Shown piece after piece: positions 1-11,950 of a DNA stretch of 64,000 nucleotides. Source of the stretch: Balaenoptera acutorostrata. Its lineage: Eukaryota > Chordata > Mammalia > Artiodactyla > Balaenopteridae. Made by a program: the position numbers and the translations under genes. Location: positions 6,076,001 through 6,140,000 of the forward strand of contig NC_080067.1 of NCBI RefSeq assembly GCF_949987535.1, written 5' to 3'. Numbering within the stretch: position 1 is the stretch's first letter; every line of letters starts with the position of its first letter. The notes under the pieces were generated by a model. That model did no database searches and was not told the origin of the DNA. It worked only from the letters and a program-made list of their open reading frames with translations.

Positions 1-24
1 GAGAGAAGTGAAACAGCTTAACAA

Positions 25-168
25 CACTTAAAATACCTACTTAAAAATAACCTTAAACTTAAACTTAAAAATAAACTTAAAACCTTAAACTTAACCTTAA
101 AACCTTAAACTTAAACTTAAAACTTAAAAACCTTAACCTTAAACTTAAACTTAAACTTAAAAATAACC
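25..168. repeat. Simple repeat (CTTAAA)n, imperfect
   Basis: The units ccttaaac, ttaaac and ttaaaa repeat for about 140 bp with frequent one-base changes. It is a decayed hexamer-type satellite with no coding content. Confidence 0.85.
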
Positions 169-383
169 TACAGTGTCATTTATTAACAAGCAAGCCAATG
201 GTTAGAAGTACTTTAAAATATCCCTTGTTTATTTCAAGTTGTTCTGGCTTAGTTTTCTTCATCAGTTCTTTTTTTTTTTTTTTAATGTGTATGTGTTTCT
301 GCCCATGGGTTGCCAATTCCCAAGAACCCCAAATTCAGACCCAGTTTTTAAGTTGATTTCAGAAGTTTGTTGAGCTCCTACAC

Positions 384-520
384 ATGTTTGAGAGTCAGTG
401 TGATATGTAGGAATAACACTGGTTTTTAATAAACCTGGGTTTAAATCTTGGAGCTGCAAATCATTTATCTTGGCTATTCTTCAGTTTTCATTTCTTTAAA
501 TAAGGTTATTACCATATCTT
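384..520 (+). mobile_element. MIR SINE fragment (weak)
   Basis: A segment reading 'aacctgggtttaaatcttgg' followed by a 'cttcagttttca' box resembles the core and 3' half of MIR on the + strand. Divergence is high and the family call is tentative. Confidence 0.4.
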
Positions 521-674
521 TTATAGAATTCTTTAGCTAAAAGTTATTTATTGGTTTCCTGGACACATCTAGGGAAAACATTTTAATCACAGGAAGTTGA
601 GTCTGTTACCAAGGTTTTGACCAATACTTCTTAGCCATCCCCCATGGAGCCTTTTAAACTTTGAACTAATTTGC

Positions 675-755
675 CTTGGGTTGGGGCTCTCAATCTATAC
701 CTTTAACAAGCTCCCAAATGATTCCTGGTGTACAGTTGAGGTTGAGAATGATTGC
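675..755 (+). mobile_element. MER5-type hAT DNA transposon fragment
   Basis: The end 'tttaacaagctcccaaatga' followed by 'ttgagaatgattgc' resembles the 3' third of MER5A/B (hAT-Charlie, non-autonomous) in the forward sense. The 5' part is not recognisable. Confidence 0.5.
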
Positions 756-763
756 TTTAAACA

Positions 764-2480
764 CATGGCATGCACTTTAAGAGAGATTATTATTTATTTT
801 TGAACATGCAGTTTATTTTGAATATTTCCATCAAGACCTCCAAACACAGTTGGCCTTAGATGACAATGCAAATTTTCTATGAAATTGAACTGCATGGCTT
901 CAACCAAGAATTATATCCTGGGCCACCTTTTTCTCCTTAAAATGATTGGCAGCAGCTGGGGTGCCTGCTTTCGCATAGCTAATGACTTTCTTCTACAATA
1001 AACCTTTCCTGAGCATTTTCTGTGTTCAGGCACTTGTTTTTCAAAGATGAATAAAACTGACTATATCTTTTGCAGTTTCGGGAAGGGAGAATTCTAAGCA
1101 GAATATCTGGGTGGTGGATAGTATATGACATGACATTGGAATGTACAGGGTGTTGTGAAGACTGGGAGGAGGGGTATTTAGCCCTGCCTACTAAGAGACC
1201 ACAGGGATTACTCTTGGAAAAAGAACATTAGGAGGGATAGGCAGGAATTACACATGTAATAAGTAATAAAGATTGGATAAAGGAAAGAACCTTACAAAAG
1301 AGAAGGAGACAACAAACCATAGCAGATTATACAAGAAGTGGCCAGCAAATCTGTCATACTGGAGGAAATACAAGGAGGCAAGGAGGAATGGAAATGAATC
1401 CAGACACGTGGACCCGGGCTGGTTCATGGAAGGCAGTGTTTGCCAACGTAAAATGCCCTTCAAGCCTTGCATTCCACATTGATGGCTAAGAAAAATAGGC
1501 ATCTGGGCCACCTATGGGGAGGTGGGGGAAATGTGTGTGTAAGTTAACGAATGAATACTTCAGTGCAAGGAGAAGTAGAATAATTCAAGAAACTATCAAG
1601 TCTAGCCCAAACACAGAACAAAAGAAATGGAATCCTGCCGAATTCAAAAGAGTGAGAGATTTTATGTAGGGAATTGGTGGATAAATACTGGTACATAAAT
1701 TGGTACATAAATAATATGTATGCATGTGTATACACACACAGACATATGCACAGACATATATGTGTATTCGCATTTTTGAACAAAACATAAAGACAAGTAA
1801 GGATATTCTTATGTGCCTAATTCCATATATATGTGTTAACTTGGGATTTTCATGCTAGAAGAGATCATATTAATTACCTATTGAGATGGAATTTGTTTAA
1901 AAAGAACCACCCCACACATCATTATACGTTCTCAAAGGCATTAAAGGTTGATTAAAACAAAGAGACAAACAAGCAAAGGAGCGAGAAAAAAAGGCACAAT
2001 GCAAAACATGTACCCCCAAATTTATGGTTTTTTCTAATTTAACCAAACAATTAAAATCAGGATAATTGCTCACATAGCTCATACCAAGGTGCCATTGTTT
2101 AATTTTTCTATAGATTATAACTTTTCATTTTGTGACATTTCAAAAATACCTTATCAAAATTTATTTGCGGGCTCACTAGTAAAGATCTGCTTCTTTCAAT
2201 TTCATGAGCCTCATCTCTATGTATATTTCAATTTCTTAAACATATTTCTTCTTCCCAGACCCTTGGGGATGACAAGACTCTTTGAAGCTAAAATTGATCA
2301 TGTTAGAGCGAAGGCAGGCAAGGAATGGTCTCAGTGATCCATTGCTAGTTCAAACTTTCCCTTTTAGGCACTAAAACAAGAAAACTGATTTTGAGTTTTC
2401 CTTTAATCAAGAAGTCCTAGAATTAGTGCCTGAGTAAAATTTCACAGTGGTTTGTAGATTTTTATATTCCCCATTCCATT
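764..2480. other. Intron stretch without a recognised gene
   Basis: This is AT-rich intronic DNA. Around 1008-1290 a segment beginning 'ctgagcattttctgtgttca' resembles an old interspersed mammalian repeat, but I cannot name the family. A short AC/AT-rich patch lies at about 1715-1765. The open frames here have no protein-like features. Confidence 0.5.
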
Positions 2481-2929
2481 TCTTATGGGTTGAATCGTGT
2501 CCCCCCAAAAAAGGTGTGTTATAGTCCTAACCCCCAATACATCAGAATGTGACCTTACTTGGAAATGGTTGCTTTACAGAGATAATCAACTTAAAATGAG
2601 TTCAGTAGAATGGTCCCTAATCCCATATGACTGGTATCCTTATAAGAAGTGGAAATTTGGACACAGAGATAGACACACACAGGAAGCTTGCGACGTGAAG
2701 GTGGAGAATTAGAAAGATGTGTCTATAAGCTAAGGGTTGCTAAAGATTGCTGGCAAAAATATCAGAACCTAGGGATAGGCAGGAAGAATTCTCCTTACAG
2801 ATTTCAGAGGAAGTAAGTATGGTTTGCAAACATCTTGATTTCGAACTTCTAGCCTCCAAGACTATGAGATACTAAATTTCTGTTGCTTTAAGCCACCAAT
2901 TTGGTTAGTAGCCCTAGGAAACTTATACA
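2481..2929 (+). mobile_element. MaLR (MLT1A/B-like) solo LTR
   Basis: The element starts near 'ttatgggttgaatcgtgtcc' and ends 'ggaaacttataca'. Internal blocks such as 'ccttataagaagtggaaatt' and 'tgagatactaaatttctgtt' are typical of ERVL-MaLR LTRs in forward orientation. It has no internal retroviral genes, so it is a solo LTR, old and diverged. The exact subfamily needs a consensus alignment. Confidence 0.75.
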
Positions 2930-3011
2930 TGGTTCAAATCTTTAAAAGGGGGTATTAAAAGTCCGGTCAACATAGTACTTTCACCTTGTAATCATTTCAA
3001 GCCAGAGCAAA

Positions 3012-3111
3012 ATCCATCCAACCATCTGTCCATCCATCCAGCCATCCATCTATCCATCCATCCAACCATCTTTTCATCCATCCATCCATCCATCCATCCA
3101 TCCATCTATCT
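3012..3111. repeat. Tetranucleotide repeat (CCAT)n, interrupted
   Basis: About 100 bp of ccat/catc units occur, with substitutions such as ccaa and ctat. The purest run is at about 3075-3104. Confidence 0.95.
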
Positions 3112-4065
3112 AATAGCACCATGATTTTGAAAAAGAAAGGAATTTAACAACAGAAAAATAGAAAGGACATAATTTTAGATTAAGAGAAAATCCTTTCAAT
3201 TCAGCCATCAGTGATTTATGTACAAAAGTATTTTGTCCTCACCTCAGAATACAGCAGGTTTCAACACCTGGCTCACATTTCGGTGACCTGCTGAGGAACC
3301 AGATGTGTTTGTGGACTTCTGGTACAGCTGGTAATAGAATGGATTTCTGGAATTTGTCCTCCAGCTCAGTCTACAACGCCATGCTTTCTGGGGTGTTTTC
3401 TGTAAATGGAATTCCAGCTCTGGAGTTGTTGGATTTAATTACCTAGACATTATTTGGAGACCAAGGCTGACCAACCATTGGGTAACCTGTCTCCTGGCTC
3501 AGGCAGTCCCCATAGGCATTCATTGTCTGTCTTCCAAAGAGATTTTGCCATTTAAGTCCACCAGAAACGGGATTCTGATCAAAGCATTTGAGTCAAATTT
3601 CGTAAGTGTAATGCTGATAACAAGGTTTCTAAAGTGTCCAAATTAAGCACTGGTATCTTCTCTACAGAGTGGTATTAGTGTGATCAGGCAACAGTCATCC
3701 CTCTTAAAGAAACTTAGTATTCTTTTGGCCAGAGAAAAAAATCTCATTGCAGAAAAAGGGAGCCCATACATAGAATGAAATCACCTTCTTTCCTTCTTTT
3801 TTTTCTTCTGACCTTTTCCCCTCTCCTGGTATAGCTTTTCTCATTGATAAAGTGAGATATTTCAGTAAAATTTCAATATATATTGAGTGCCCACTGGGTT
3901 CCAGGGAAAGGAATGAGAACCACAGGAGATGAGAAGCTGGGTGAAACATAGTGCCTACTCGCTGAAAATACCACAAATAGATGATGTCTAAAGGTGAGCC
4001 AGGATTAAACTTCCATGACTGAGACATTGTGTCGGTAACGATTCCACATATCCATTTAAAAATCA
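3112..4065. other. Intron stretch, no gene seen
   Basis: I see no recognised element except a weak old-repeat signature near 3880-3960 ('gagtgcccactgggttccag'). A minus-strand open frame across 3704-4264 runs into the neighbouring L1 and microsatellite and has no protein signature. Confidence 0.5.
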
Positions 4066-4192
4066 AGGAACTATACTCAGTATCTTGCAATAATCTATAA
4101 GGGAAAAGAATCTGAAAAAGAATATATACATATGTGTATATATATATATGTGTGTGTGTATATGTATATGTATATGTGTATGCATATATATC
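4066..4192 (+). mobile_element. Truncated L1 3' end running into TA/TG microsatellite
   Basis: The text 'ctatactcagtatcttgcaa' followed by 'gggaaaagaatctgaaaaag' is the 3' UTR of a cetartiodactyl L1 in forward sense. It dissolves into a (TA)n(TG)n tract at about 4124-4190 that probably grew from the L1 tail region. Confidence 0.7.
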
Positions 4193-4279
4193 TGGTTTCC
4201 TGTCACGGTTAGCTTTTCTAGGTAGGTCCACGCTCAGCCTTAGGTACAGAGGAAAGCTGTACATTAATGAATTTAAAAT

Positions 4280-4600
4280 AAATGATACAAATGAACTTAT
4301 TTACAAAACAGAAATAGACCCACGGACATAGAAAACAAACTTACGGTTACCAAAGGGGAAGCGGGGGTGGAGGGATAAACTAGGAGATACACGCGACTAT
4401 ATATAAAATAGATAAACAACAAGGACCTACCATATAGCACAGGGAATTACATTCAATATTTTGCAGTGACCTATAATGAAAAAGAATATGAAAAAGAATA
4501 GGTATTTATATGTATAACTGAATCACTTTGCTGTACACCTGAAAGTAACACAACATTGTAAATCAAAAATATTTCAATAAAAACATTTTTTAATGACAAA
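4280..4600 (+). mobile_element. Truncated L1 3' end
   Basis: This is a second copy of the cetartiodactyl L1 3' UTR on the + strand, about 320 bp. Recognisable blocks are 'atttacaaaacagaaataga', 'aacaacaaggacctaccata', 'tgaatcactttgctgtacac' and 'caacattgtaaatc'. It ends in an A-rich tail at about 4575-4612. Confidence 0.85.
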
Positions 4601-7600
4601 AAAAGAAAAAAATACCTTGGAGTGCAGCTATCTGTGGGCATTCCGTGACAGCACCACAACACATTGGTTAAATGCAATTTGCTGGAGCACATAAATGATT
4701 CTAAGAAAAATAATGTCTTAAGATCCCCTTAAGGTCATCCATTCTTTACTTTGAACTGTGTTTCACTTTATTAGCCTTCTCATAGAACATTAGGAAAAAT
4801 AGCCATGGCAGAAAGCTACTGACAGTGAAATGTCTCTTCCATTTAGACATGTCCTGAGTACTTGGAGAGCATCTGAATGCCTTTGCTCATTTAAGTTCAA
4901 GCATTGGTTTTCTGAGCAAAATCAGCTTCTCCTGAACTGATCAGAACAGTATGTCTGTTAGCCTTTGTCTAGGAAGATGCCTGGTGGAAAAATGGTCTGA
5001 TATTGGCACTAAAATATAAAGAGAACCAATCAACCATTGCCTCATTACTTAGATGACACTGTGTCTATAAATGAATTCATAAATGAATACATGTAAATTC
5101 TGCTTGGTGGCTACCAGTTGTAGGTTCTACTCCGAGCTTCTATATTCCGATTGTATCATGGAGTCATTTATCCACATGCTTTTGCTTCTAATAACCTCTC
5201 TTCACCCCTCATGCCTAAGGTTCCCTTGTGAATCCAGGTTTTCTCACTGCTATTGTTAACACCATTCCAAGACTGATGTTAACTTTTGTTATTGGGCTTT
5301 AATGATATTCAATTTATTTAGCAACTCAACAGTCATGTGTTGAGCCCTGGCCCAAGTGGGAGACACTTGCTGATTCCTGGGTACAAATAACAAAAGGACT
5401 CAGCCCTGCCTTGACTTTTCCCTCTTTTGGGTGAAACAAAAGAGACAAGAGATCTTCAGATGGTGCGATGGAGTGTCCTGCAGGATGAGTTGGAGGACCT
5501 AACCCATTTGAAGGAGGTCAGCTAAGAATTCTAGAAGAAGAGATGAGTTCTGATTGGAGTCCTGAAAAGTAGGTAGGCATTAGCCAGGGGAAGATGAACC
5601 AGAAAGCATGGGGAAAGAGTTTTCAAGGCAGAGGAAGAGGAATGTGCAAAAGACTTGAAGGTAAAGGAAAGCTTGGTGCATTGAAAAACCAGCTGTGCCC
5701 TTAATGTACTTATGTGACTTAGTCATGTTGTATTTCCTACTTAAATGTATCAAATTAGCAAATTTGGGCTTGACCTGATTAATGAGATTGATGGGAAAAG
5801 CCTACCTCTAGTTGAATGAATTCCTTTGTTAAAAGCACTCATGCATGTCCTTTGCTACTTGGCAAAATCCAAGAAACCATGAAACTTCATGTGTACCTTG
5901 TGTTCCACATCCCCCGAACTCCACTCAGAGCTGCGTCTTGGTCTTGAGTGATTGGTAGTCTTGTTAAACTCCCTTCCAACCCAAATCTTGTAGAAGAGAA
6001 ATGCTGAAAATGTTCTGTATCTTAGTGGGCATGGTGATACCACGGGAGTATGCACATGTTTTAAAAAATCAACTAATACACTTCAGATGTATGCACTTTT
6101 TTGGTATGTAAGTTATATGCCTATTTTTAAAAGTTTTTTTTTAAAAGGACAAAAGTTGCAATTTTTTTCAAATGGACCAATTTCTTGGAGTGCAATTATT
6201 GGAATTTTTAAATTCGTGTTTTGTAAGATGTGGATATGTCATATAAACACCAATTTTACTAGTTCATAGTTGATGGAATAAATTACTCATTGTCACTTAT
6301 TACTTCATGGTCACAGACATCCACGACAATGGCTATCACAGAGCTTTATCGTGGTACTGGATGGAGGTAGGGGTGGGTGCAGAGTGGGAAGCTGTGGGTA
6401 TTAGTTGACTCTGCCACTTACTGCTTCTGTGATAGGCAAAGGGGGAGTGAGAGCTCCTCAGTAAGTTGTTAGGATAGAAATAATGCTTACAAACACAGAC
6501 ACCCAGTAAGTGCCCTTAAGTGTAACCTTTAGCATTATTGTTACTGGTCATTGTTCCCTAGAAATACCAGCCCGAAGAGACAACCTTTATATTTCTGGAC
6601 TTCTAACTTCCTGGCATTTAAGTTCTTATTCTTTGATTTGAAAGCCACAGTACTAATGGGAACAGAAAGAGGGGAGGTCTCTTGGAGCAGGAAATGTAAA
6701 CTCAGGGTTAAGCTTCCTCCTCTCTGAAAACACTGCAGCATCCTAGGAAAGGGAATCTAGGGCAAGAACTGTGGCTGACTTCCCTGGGAAGAACTGTGGC
6801 ACTGGTTACTCATTTACAAATCAATTTAGCAGAAAGCCCTGAGGGGAGATGAGGGAAAAGCTAGGCCTGGGAGAGAAATGCAAAGATCCTTAAACTTGAA
6901 ATGAAGGAAAACTTATTCATTTGGCTTTAAATAAGGCCATAGACTGAGTTTGAAATTGAATTTTACTCTATAGTTTGGGTAAGCATATCAATAGCTAGTG
7001 TATCATTCTTCACTTTTGTTTGTTGGTTTTGGGAGGGGTGGATAATGTATTTAGAAAATTTTAGCTTTCAGAATTTCCCACTTTAGAAATTAAATAAATG
7101 TCTTAAAATGCCATGTAGCTTTTACCATTTCTTTTCATTTTTAATTCAGGGCTGCATGGATTCAGTGAAATGTCTGGCTCTGATTTCTGTGTATTGCATG
7201 TTTAGTTTAGTGATTTTCGTTTTGTACGAAGGCATTACATCTTATTCATATTCGTATAACGATTTTATTTTACCAGATCACTATTTTTTAAACTATGCAT
7301 TGAACAAAGACGCTAAATTTAAAAACCAAGAAAACAGCAAAAGCTTTGGTTATATTATTTTAGAAGTTATTTAAAGCAGATATTTTTATTGTGGGACATC
7401 TCAGCGAATTTAATATTTGATGTGCACTGTGGATGTCCAGGCTGTGGTACCTAGATTTCCTACAACTTATTTGATCCAAGGATCCCTTTTCTCTTTCCTA
7501 CACACATTGGCATTTCTTCAGACTGATTCTGTAGACAGATTCCTAATGATAGTATGCATGCACACAATAAGGTGTGATTATTTTGACAGATCAGACCTGT

Positions 7601-8940
7601 TGGTTCACGGGGAGAAAACCAACATACATGACTTTGTTTTTGAACAAAATGTTCGATTATAATGGTAAATAATGGTGTGTTTGGGCAAAATGATCAAAGT
7701 GGCTGTGTGTGTTTCCCCTGAGTGACAGTAGATGCTACTTTTAATTATATACCATGTGGTATCATTTCATTAACTAGTTAACAACAGAACTGGTTATTAT
7801 TTAGATTTTGCCCTTCTATAATTCCTTGTTGTAAGTGGTTTCACATATATTTATAGATATATATATTACAGAGGTGATTATGACTTACTTTCATTAATAA
7901 AGGCATTAAACTTTTGCCATTCTGTTGTACTAGGTTCCTAAGATAATAAAATATAATTACTTTTGGTGGTATAACTATGTTTGTGGAAGCCATCGTTAAA
8001 ATATAATTCGGTTGTGCTTTTTTTTAAGTATACTGGGAAATAAAATGGTCTCTGAATTAGAATACATTACCTAGCATTTGGAAATTTGATTTTATAGCAA
8101 CACTGATCAGAACAACATTCAATTCAAACAAAAGAATTAAATCTAGAGAATATGACACATTTGTATGAAGTGTCTACTTCCAAAATACCTCCTGCTCTTT
8201 TCCGGAATTGAATGTGGTCACTGCAAGTGCCCAGTGTTAATGAAAGACAAAATAATACGTTACTTGCGAAATATGATAAAAACTCAACAGTGTATATTTT
8301 CAGAGAGCCCTTAGTTATAAATCTGTAATTCATTTTTATTTCAAAGTGTCATTATAAGGGGGCTTCAGTATTCCTAAATGGAATATAGGCATAATTCACC
8401 TGATCCTTAATAGAAATGGACCCCGTTTGTGCAGACAGAACAGATGCAACAGAACCTGATTAGACAGCTACCTCTAAATCAGTACCTCTTTCAGCTTTTA
8501 ATTTTTCTCTAGCTGTTGGCTGAAAGGGAAGTTACGCCCCAGTGTTCTCTGTGCTGGCACAGAAGCATTGTGATGGCATTTTTAGAGTCGTATAAGAGTG
8601 ATCCTGGGAAGCAGAAAGTGGGCTCTCGAAGCCTCCCAGATTCATTCATCTGTGTGGTCAGTGGGTTTCTCAAGTGCTGTGCATTTTCCATTTTGGTTCT
8701 GAGGAAATAGGGGTGAGGTGGTGTTGATGGAAGTTTGCCTTACCTGGGGTGGGGTACTTGGCAGTGTATGTAGAGAAGAATTCTGTCCCATGCCCTTTGA
8801 CCTTTCACACTATTCGTCTAGAGCAGGTTCAAGCTAAGATAAAGAAACTGTAATTTTATGTTAATTTTTAATGCTTGGATTAAGATGCTGAACTGAATTT
8901 AGGAATGCGCTTAGATTATGTATTAAGATTTGAAAAAGTT
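4601..8940. other. Intron stretch, mostly unique DNA
   Basis: This is AT-rich intronic DNA of 4.3 kb. A segment at about 5325-5700 ('gtgttgagccctggcccaag', later 'aagagttttcaaggcagagg') resembles a common ancient mammalian repeat of uncertain family. Nothing else is recognised. The part 7100-7700 is AT-rich with several open frames, none with a protein-like pattern. Confidence 0.45.
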
Positions 8941-9387
8941 ATAGAATTTACTGGAAACAATTCAAATATCCATCAACTAACAAATGGATAAACACATTGG
9001 GGTATATCCATACGAAAGAATACTACTCAGCAATTAAAAGGAATTAGCTACTGATAGATGCAACAACGTGGATGAATATTAAAAGCATCATACTGAATGA
9101 AAGACGCCAGACACAAAAGGGCACATACTATACAATTCCATGCGTATGAACTTTGAGAAGATGGAAAAATATCATGACAGAAAGCAGACCAGTGCTTCAG
9201 AGGCTGGGTGGAGGTAGGAATGGACCACAGAAGGCAGGATGGAACTTTCTGGGTAATGGAAATATTCTATATGATAATTATTAAGGCTGTATCTATTTGT
9301 CAAATCTCATCAAATCGTACACTTAACATTGGTGAATTTTATTGTACATCCATTATACTTAAATAAAACTGGTTAAAAAGAAAATAT
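8941..9387 (+). mobile_element. Older L1 3' fragment (end of ORF2 plus 3' UTR)
   Basis: Blocks such as 'caaatggataaacacattgg' and 'atactactcagcaattaaaa' match the last part of L1 ORF2 in forward sense. The 3' UTR ends 'acttaaataaaactggttaa' plus an A-rich tail. It is more diverged than the L1 at 10493 and resembles an L1M-type subfamily. It is 5' truncated and not coding. Confidence 0.8.
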
Positions 9388-9574
9388 AGTAGAATTGGAG
9401 AGGGAGGGAGGGGATCCTAGAATGTGTTAATTCCTGGAAGTGACCAGAAAAATTATGGGGCAGTTGAGCTTCATCCAGAATCTGGGATTAACATGAGAAA
9501 AAATTTAAAGTGATGATGGAAGATAAAAATGAGAACCCATGAGTTCTTCCTGATCATAACTGTTTAATAAACCA

Positions 9575-9660
9575 CCTAGCCTAGTACTTAGCACATGGAG
9601 GCACTTAATAAATGCTGAGTGCTATTATTTCTCTTGTTGATGTTGTTACTGTTATTACTT
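9575..9660 (+). mobile_element. MIR/L2 3'-end fragment
   Basis: The text 'cctagtacttagcacatgga' followed by 'gcacttaataaatgctgagt' matches the shared 3' end of MIR and L2 on the + strand. It is too short to separate the two families. Confidence 0.55.
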
Positions 9661-10175
9661 AGAACAGTGCATTAAGAGTGTCTAGACAACCTTTTAGGAG
9701 TTGTGAATATAGACAGAACCTTGCTCCTTACTACCAGTGAAGAGGGCTTATGAGTTAGCTGGTTCTGATGATTTGAAATACACAAAAGGAGGTGGAATGT
9801 ATCAATGACTGGTTTAGGCTAATTAATGAACTATCATGTATCCCAGAAGCTGAATATTAGAGCATCGTTTCACAGACACGTTCTTAGCATTTGTGTGTAT
9901 GTCAAATCTTTTCTGAGCTAGCTCAACCCATTGTGAAGACTCTCATAAGAAGTTTGTATCTGATGAGAGTTGAGTTCCAAAGTCTACAAGCATTCAACAA
10001 AAACGATGGCTGTATGTGCAACATTGGGATCATTTTGAAATGTTTTTTGGCCATGTGAGAGATGGAAGGTGTGCCAACAAAGACCACAGGAGTGTGAGGC
10101 CCCTGTTAACCTTGATCATCACATGGGGTGTGCAAAAGAGAAAATGTAATAGACAACATTTATTGACTCATTTTT

Positions 10176-10485
10176 GTTTTTATTTATTTATTTATTAGGT
10201 TTAATTAATTAATTAATTTTTTGTCTGCATTGGGTCTTCGTTGCTGTGCGCGGGCTTTCTCTAGTTGCGGCAAGCGGGAGCTACTCTTCCTTGCGGTGTG
10301 CGGGCTTCTCATTGCAGTGGCTTCTCTTGTTGCAGAGCACAGGCTCTAGGCACACGGGCTCAGTGGTTGTGGTGCATGGGCCCAGTTGCTCCACGGCATG
10401 TGGGATCCTCCTGGACCAGGGCTCAAACCTGTGTCCCCTGCATTGGCAGGCAGATTCTTAACCACTGCGCCACCAGGAAAGCCCC
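10176..10485 (-). mobile_element. CHR SINE (tRNA-derived), minus strand
   Basis: The SINE reads in reverse from a T-rich tail (10176-10220) to the tRNA-like head 'accactgcgccaccaggaaa' at about 10461-10480. It is flanked by TSDs 'ttgactc(a/t)ttttt' at 10163-10175 and 10486-10498. It sits in the A-tail region of the L1 at 10493, so it is younger than that L1. It has one copy of the internal 'cacaactactgag' unit. Confidence 0.92.
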
Positions 10486-10492
10486 TTGACTC

Positions 10493-11840
10493 TTTTTTAA
10501 AATTAATTTTTATTGGAGTATAGTTGCTTTACAATGTTGTGTTAGTTTCTACTCTACGGCAAAGTGAGTCAGCTATATGTATACATATATCCCCTCTTTT
10601 TTGGATTTCCTTCCCCTTTAGGTCACCACAGAGCACTGAGTAGAGTTCTTGTGCTACACAGTCTGTTCTCATTAGCTGTCTATTTTATACATAGCATCAA
10701 TAGTGTATATATGTCAATCCCTATCTCCCAATTCCTACCATCCCCCCTTCCCCCTTGGTATCAATACATTTGTTCTCTACCTCTGTGTCTCTACTTCTGT
10801 TTTGCAAATAAGATCATCTATACCATTTGAGAGTCCACATATATGTGTTAATATACGATATTTGTTTTTCTCTTTCTGACTTCACTCTGTATGACCGTCT
10901 CTAGGTCCATCCACATCTCAACAAATGACCCAATTTTGTTACTTTTCATGGCTGGGTAGTATTCCATTGTATATATACACCACATCTTTATCCATTCCTC
11001 TGTTGATGGACATTTAGGTTGCTTCCATGTCCTAGCTATTGTAAATAGTGCTGCAATGAACATTGGGGTGCATGTGTCTTTTTGAATTATCGTTTTCTCT
11101 GGGTATATGCCCAGTAGTGGGATTGCTGGGTCATATGGTCGTTCTATTTTTGGTTTTCTAAGGAACCTGCATACTGTTCTCCATAGTGGCTGTATCAATT
11201 TACATTCACATCAACAGTGTATGCGGGTTCCCTGTTCTCCACACCCTCTCCAGCATTTACTGTTTGTAGATTTTTTGATGATGGCCATGCTGACTGGTGT
11301 GAAGTGATACCTCACTGTAGTTTTGATTGGCATTTCTCCAATAATTAGTGATGTTGAGCATCTTTTCATGTGTTTGTTGGCCATCTGTATGTCTTTGGAG
11401 AAATGTCTATTTAGGTCTTCCGCCCATTTTTGGGTTGGGTTGTTTGGTTTTTTGATATTGAGCTGCATGAGCTGTTTGTATATTTTGGAGATTAATCTTT
11501 TATCAGTTGCTTCATTTGCAAATATTTTCTCCCATTCTGAGGGTTGTCTTTTATTCTTGTTTATGGTTTCCTTTGCTGTGCAAAAGCTTTTAAGTTTAAT
11601 TAGGTCCCACTTGTTTATTTTTGTTTTTATTTTCATTACTCTAGGAGGTGGGTCAAAAAAGATCTTGCTGTGATTTATGTCAAAGAGTGTTCTGCCTTTG
11701 TTTTTCTCTAAGAGTTTTATAGTGTCTGGACTTACATTTAGGTCTTTAATCCATTTTTGAGTTGATTTTTGTGTACGGTGTTAGGGAGTGTTCTAATTTC
11801 ATTCTTTTACATGTAGCTGTCCAGTTTTCCCAGCACCACT
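10493..11840 (-). mobile_element. 5'-truncated L1 (minus strand), 3' UTR and C-terminal ORF2
   Basis: Reading the minus strand, a C-terminal L1 ORF2 segment appears in broken frames. One frame (11211-11636) starts [20 protein letters not shown], and another (10848-11198) starts [20 protein letters not shown]. Both match the known end of L1 ORF2p. The 3' UTR and T-rich (poly-A) end lie at 10493-10560. It is 5' truncated where it meets the MIR at about 11840. Frameshifts between the two frames show it is dead. The nested SINE at 10176-10485 lies at its 3' end. Confidence 0.93.
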
Positions 11841-11950
11841 TATTGACTTCTTAATGTGCCCGGCACTGTACTGTGCTAAGTAATTTCAAGAATCATTATG
11901 TTTAAACTTCATCACAACCTTAAGAGATAGATGCAAATGAGCAAAGAGGT

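Larger units (their letters stand above)
10146..11950 (-). mobile_element. MIR SINE (minus strand) split by an L1
   Basis: The left piece (10146-10168) reads 'taatagacaacatttattga'. The right piece (11849-11950) continues with 'taatgtgcccggcactgtac', 'catcacaacc' and 'agagatag'. Joined across the gap they follow the MIR reverse-complement consensus. The 1.68 kb between them is an L1 plus a nested CHR SINE. The repeated 'ttattgact' at 10160-10168 and 11840-11848 is the L1's target-site duplication. Confidence 0.7.

Noticed and set aside
3012..3111. Regularly spaced repeats that might suggest an array
   Set aside because: It is a tetranucleotide microsatellite without spacers, and CRISPR arrays do not occur in a mammalian genome.
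3704..4264. 186-codon minus-strand frame
   Set aside because: It crosses a microsatellite (YTYTYTHTH-like repeat) and an L1 end, with no domain and no splice context.
10848..11636. Minus-strand open frames with clear protein similarity
   Set aside because: They are pieces of L1 ORF2 in different frames, so a dead retrotransposon and not a host gene.
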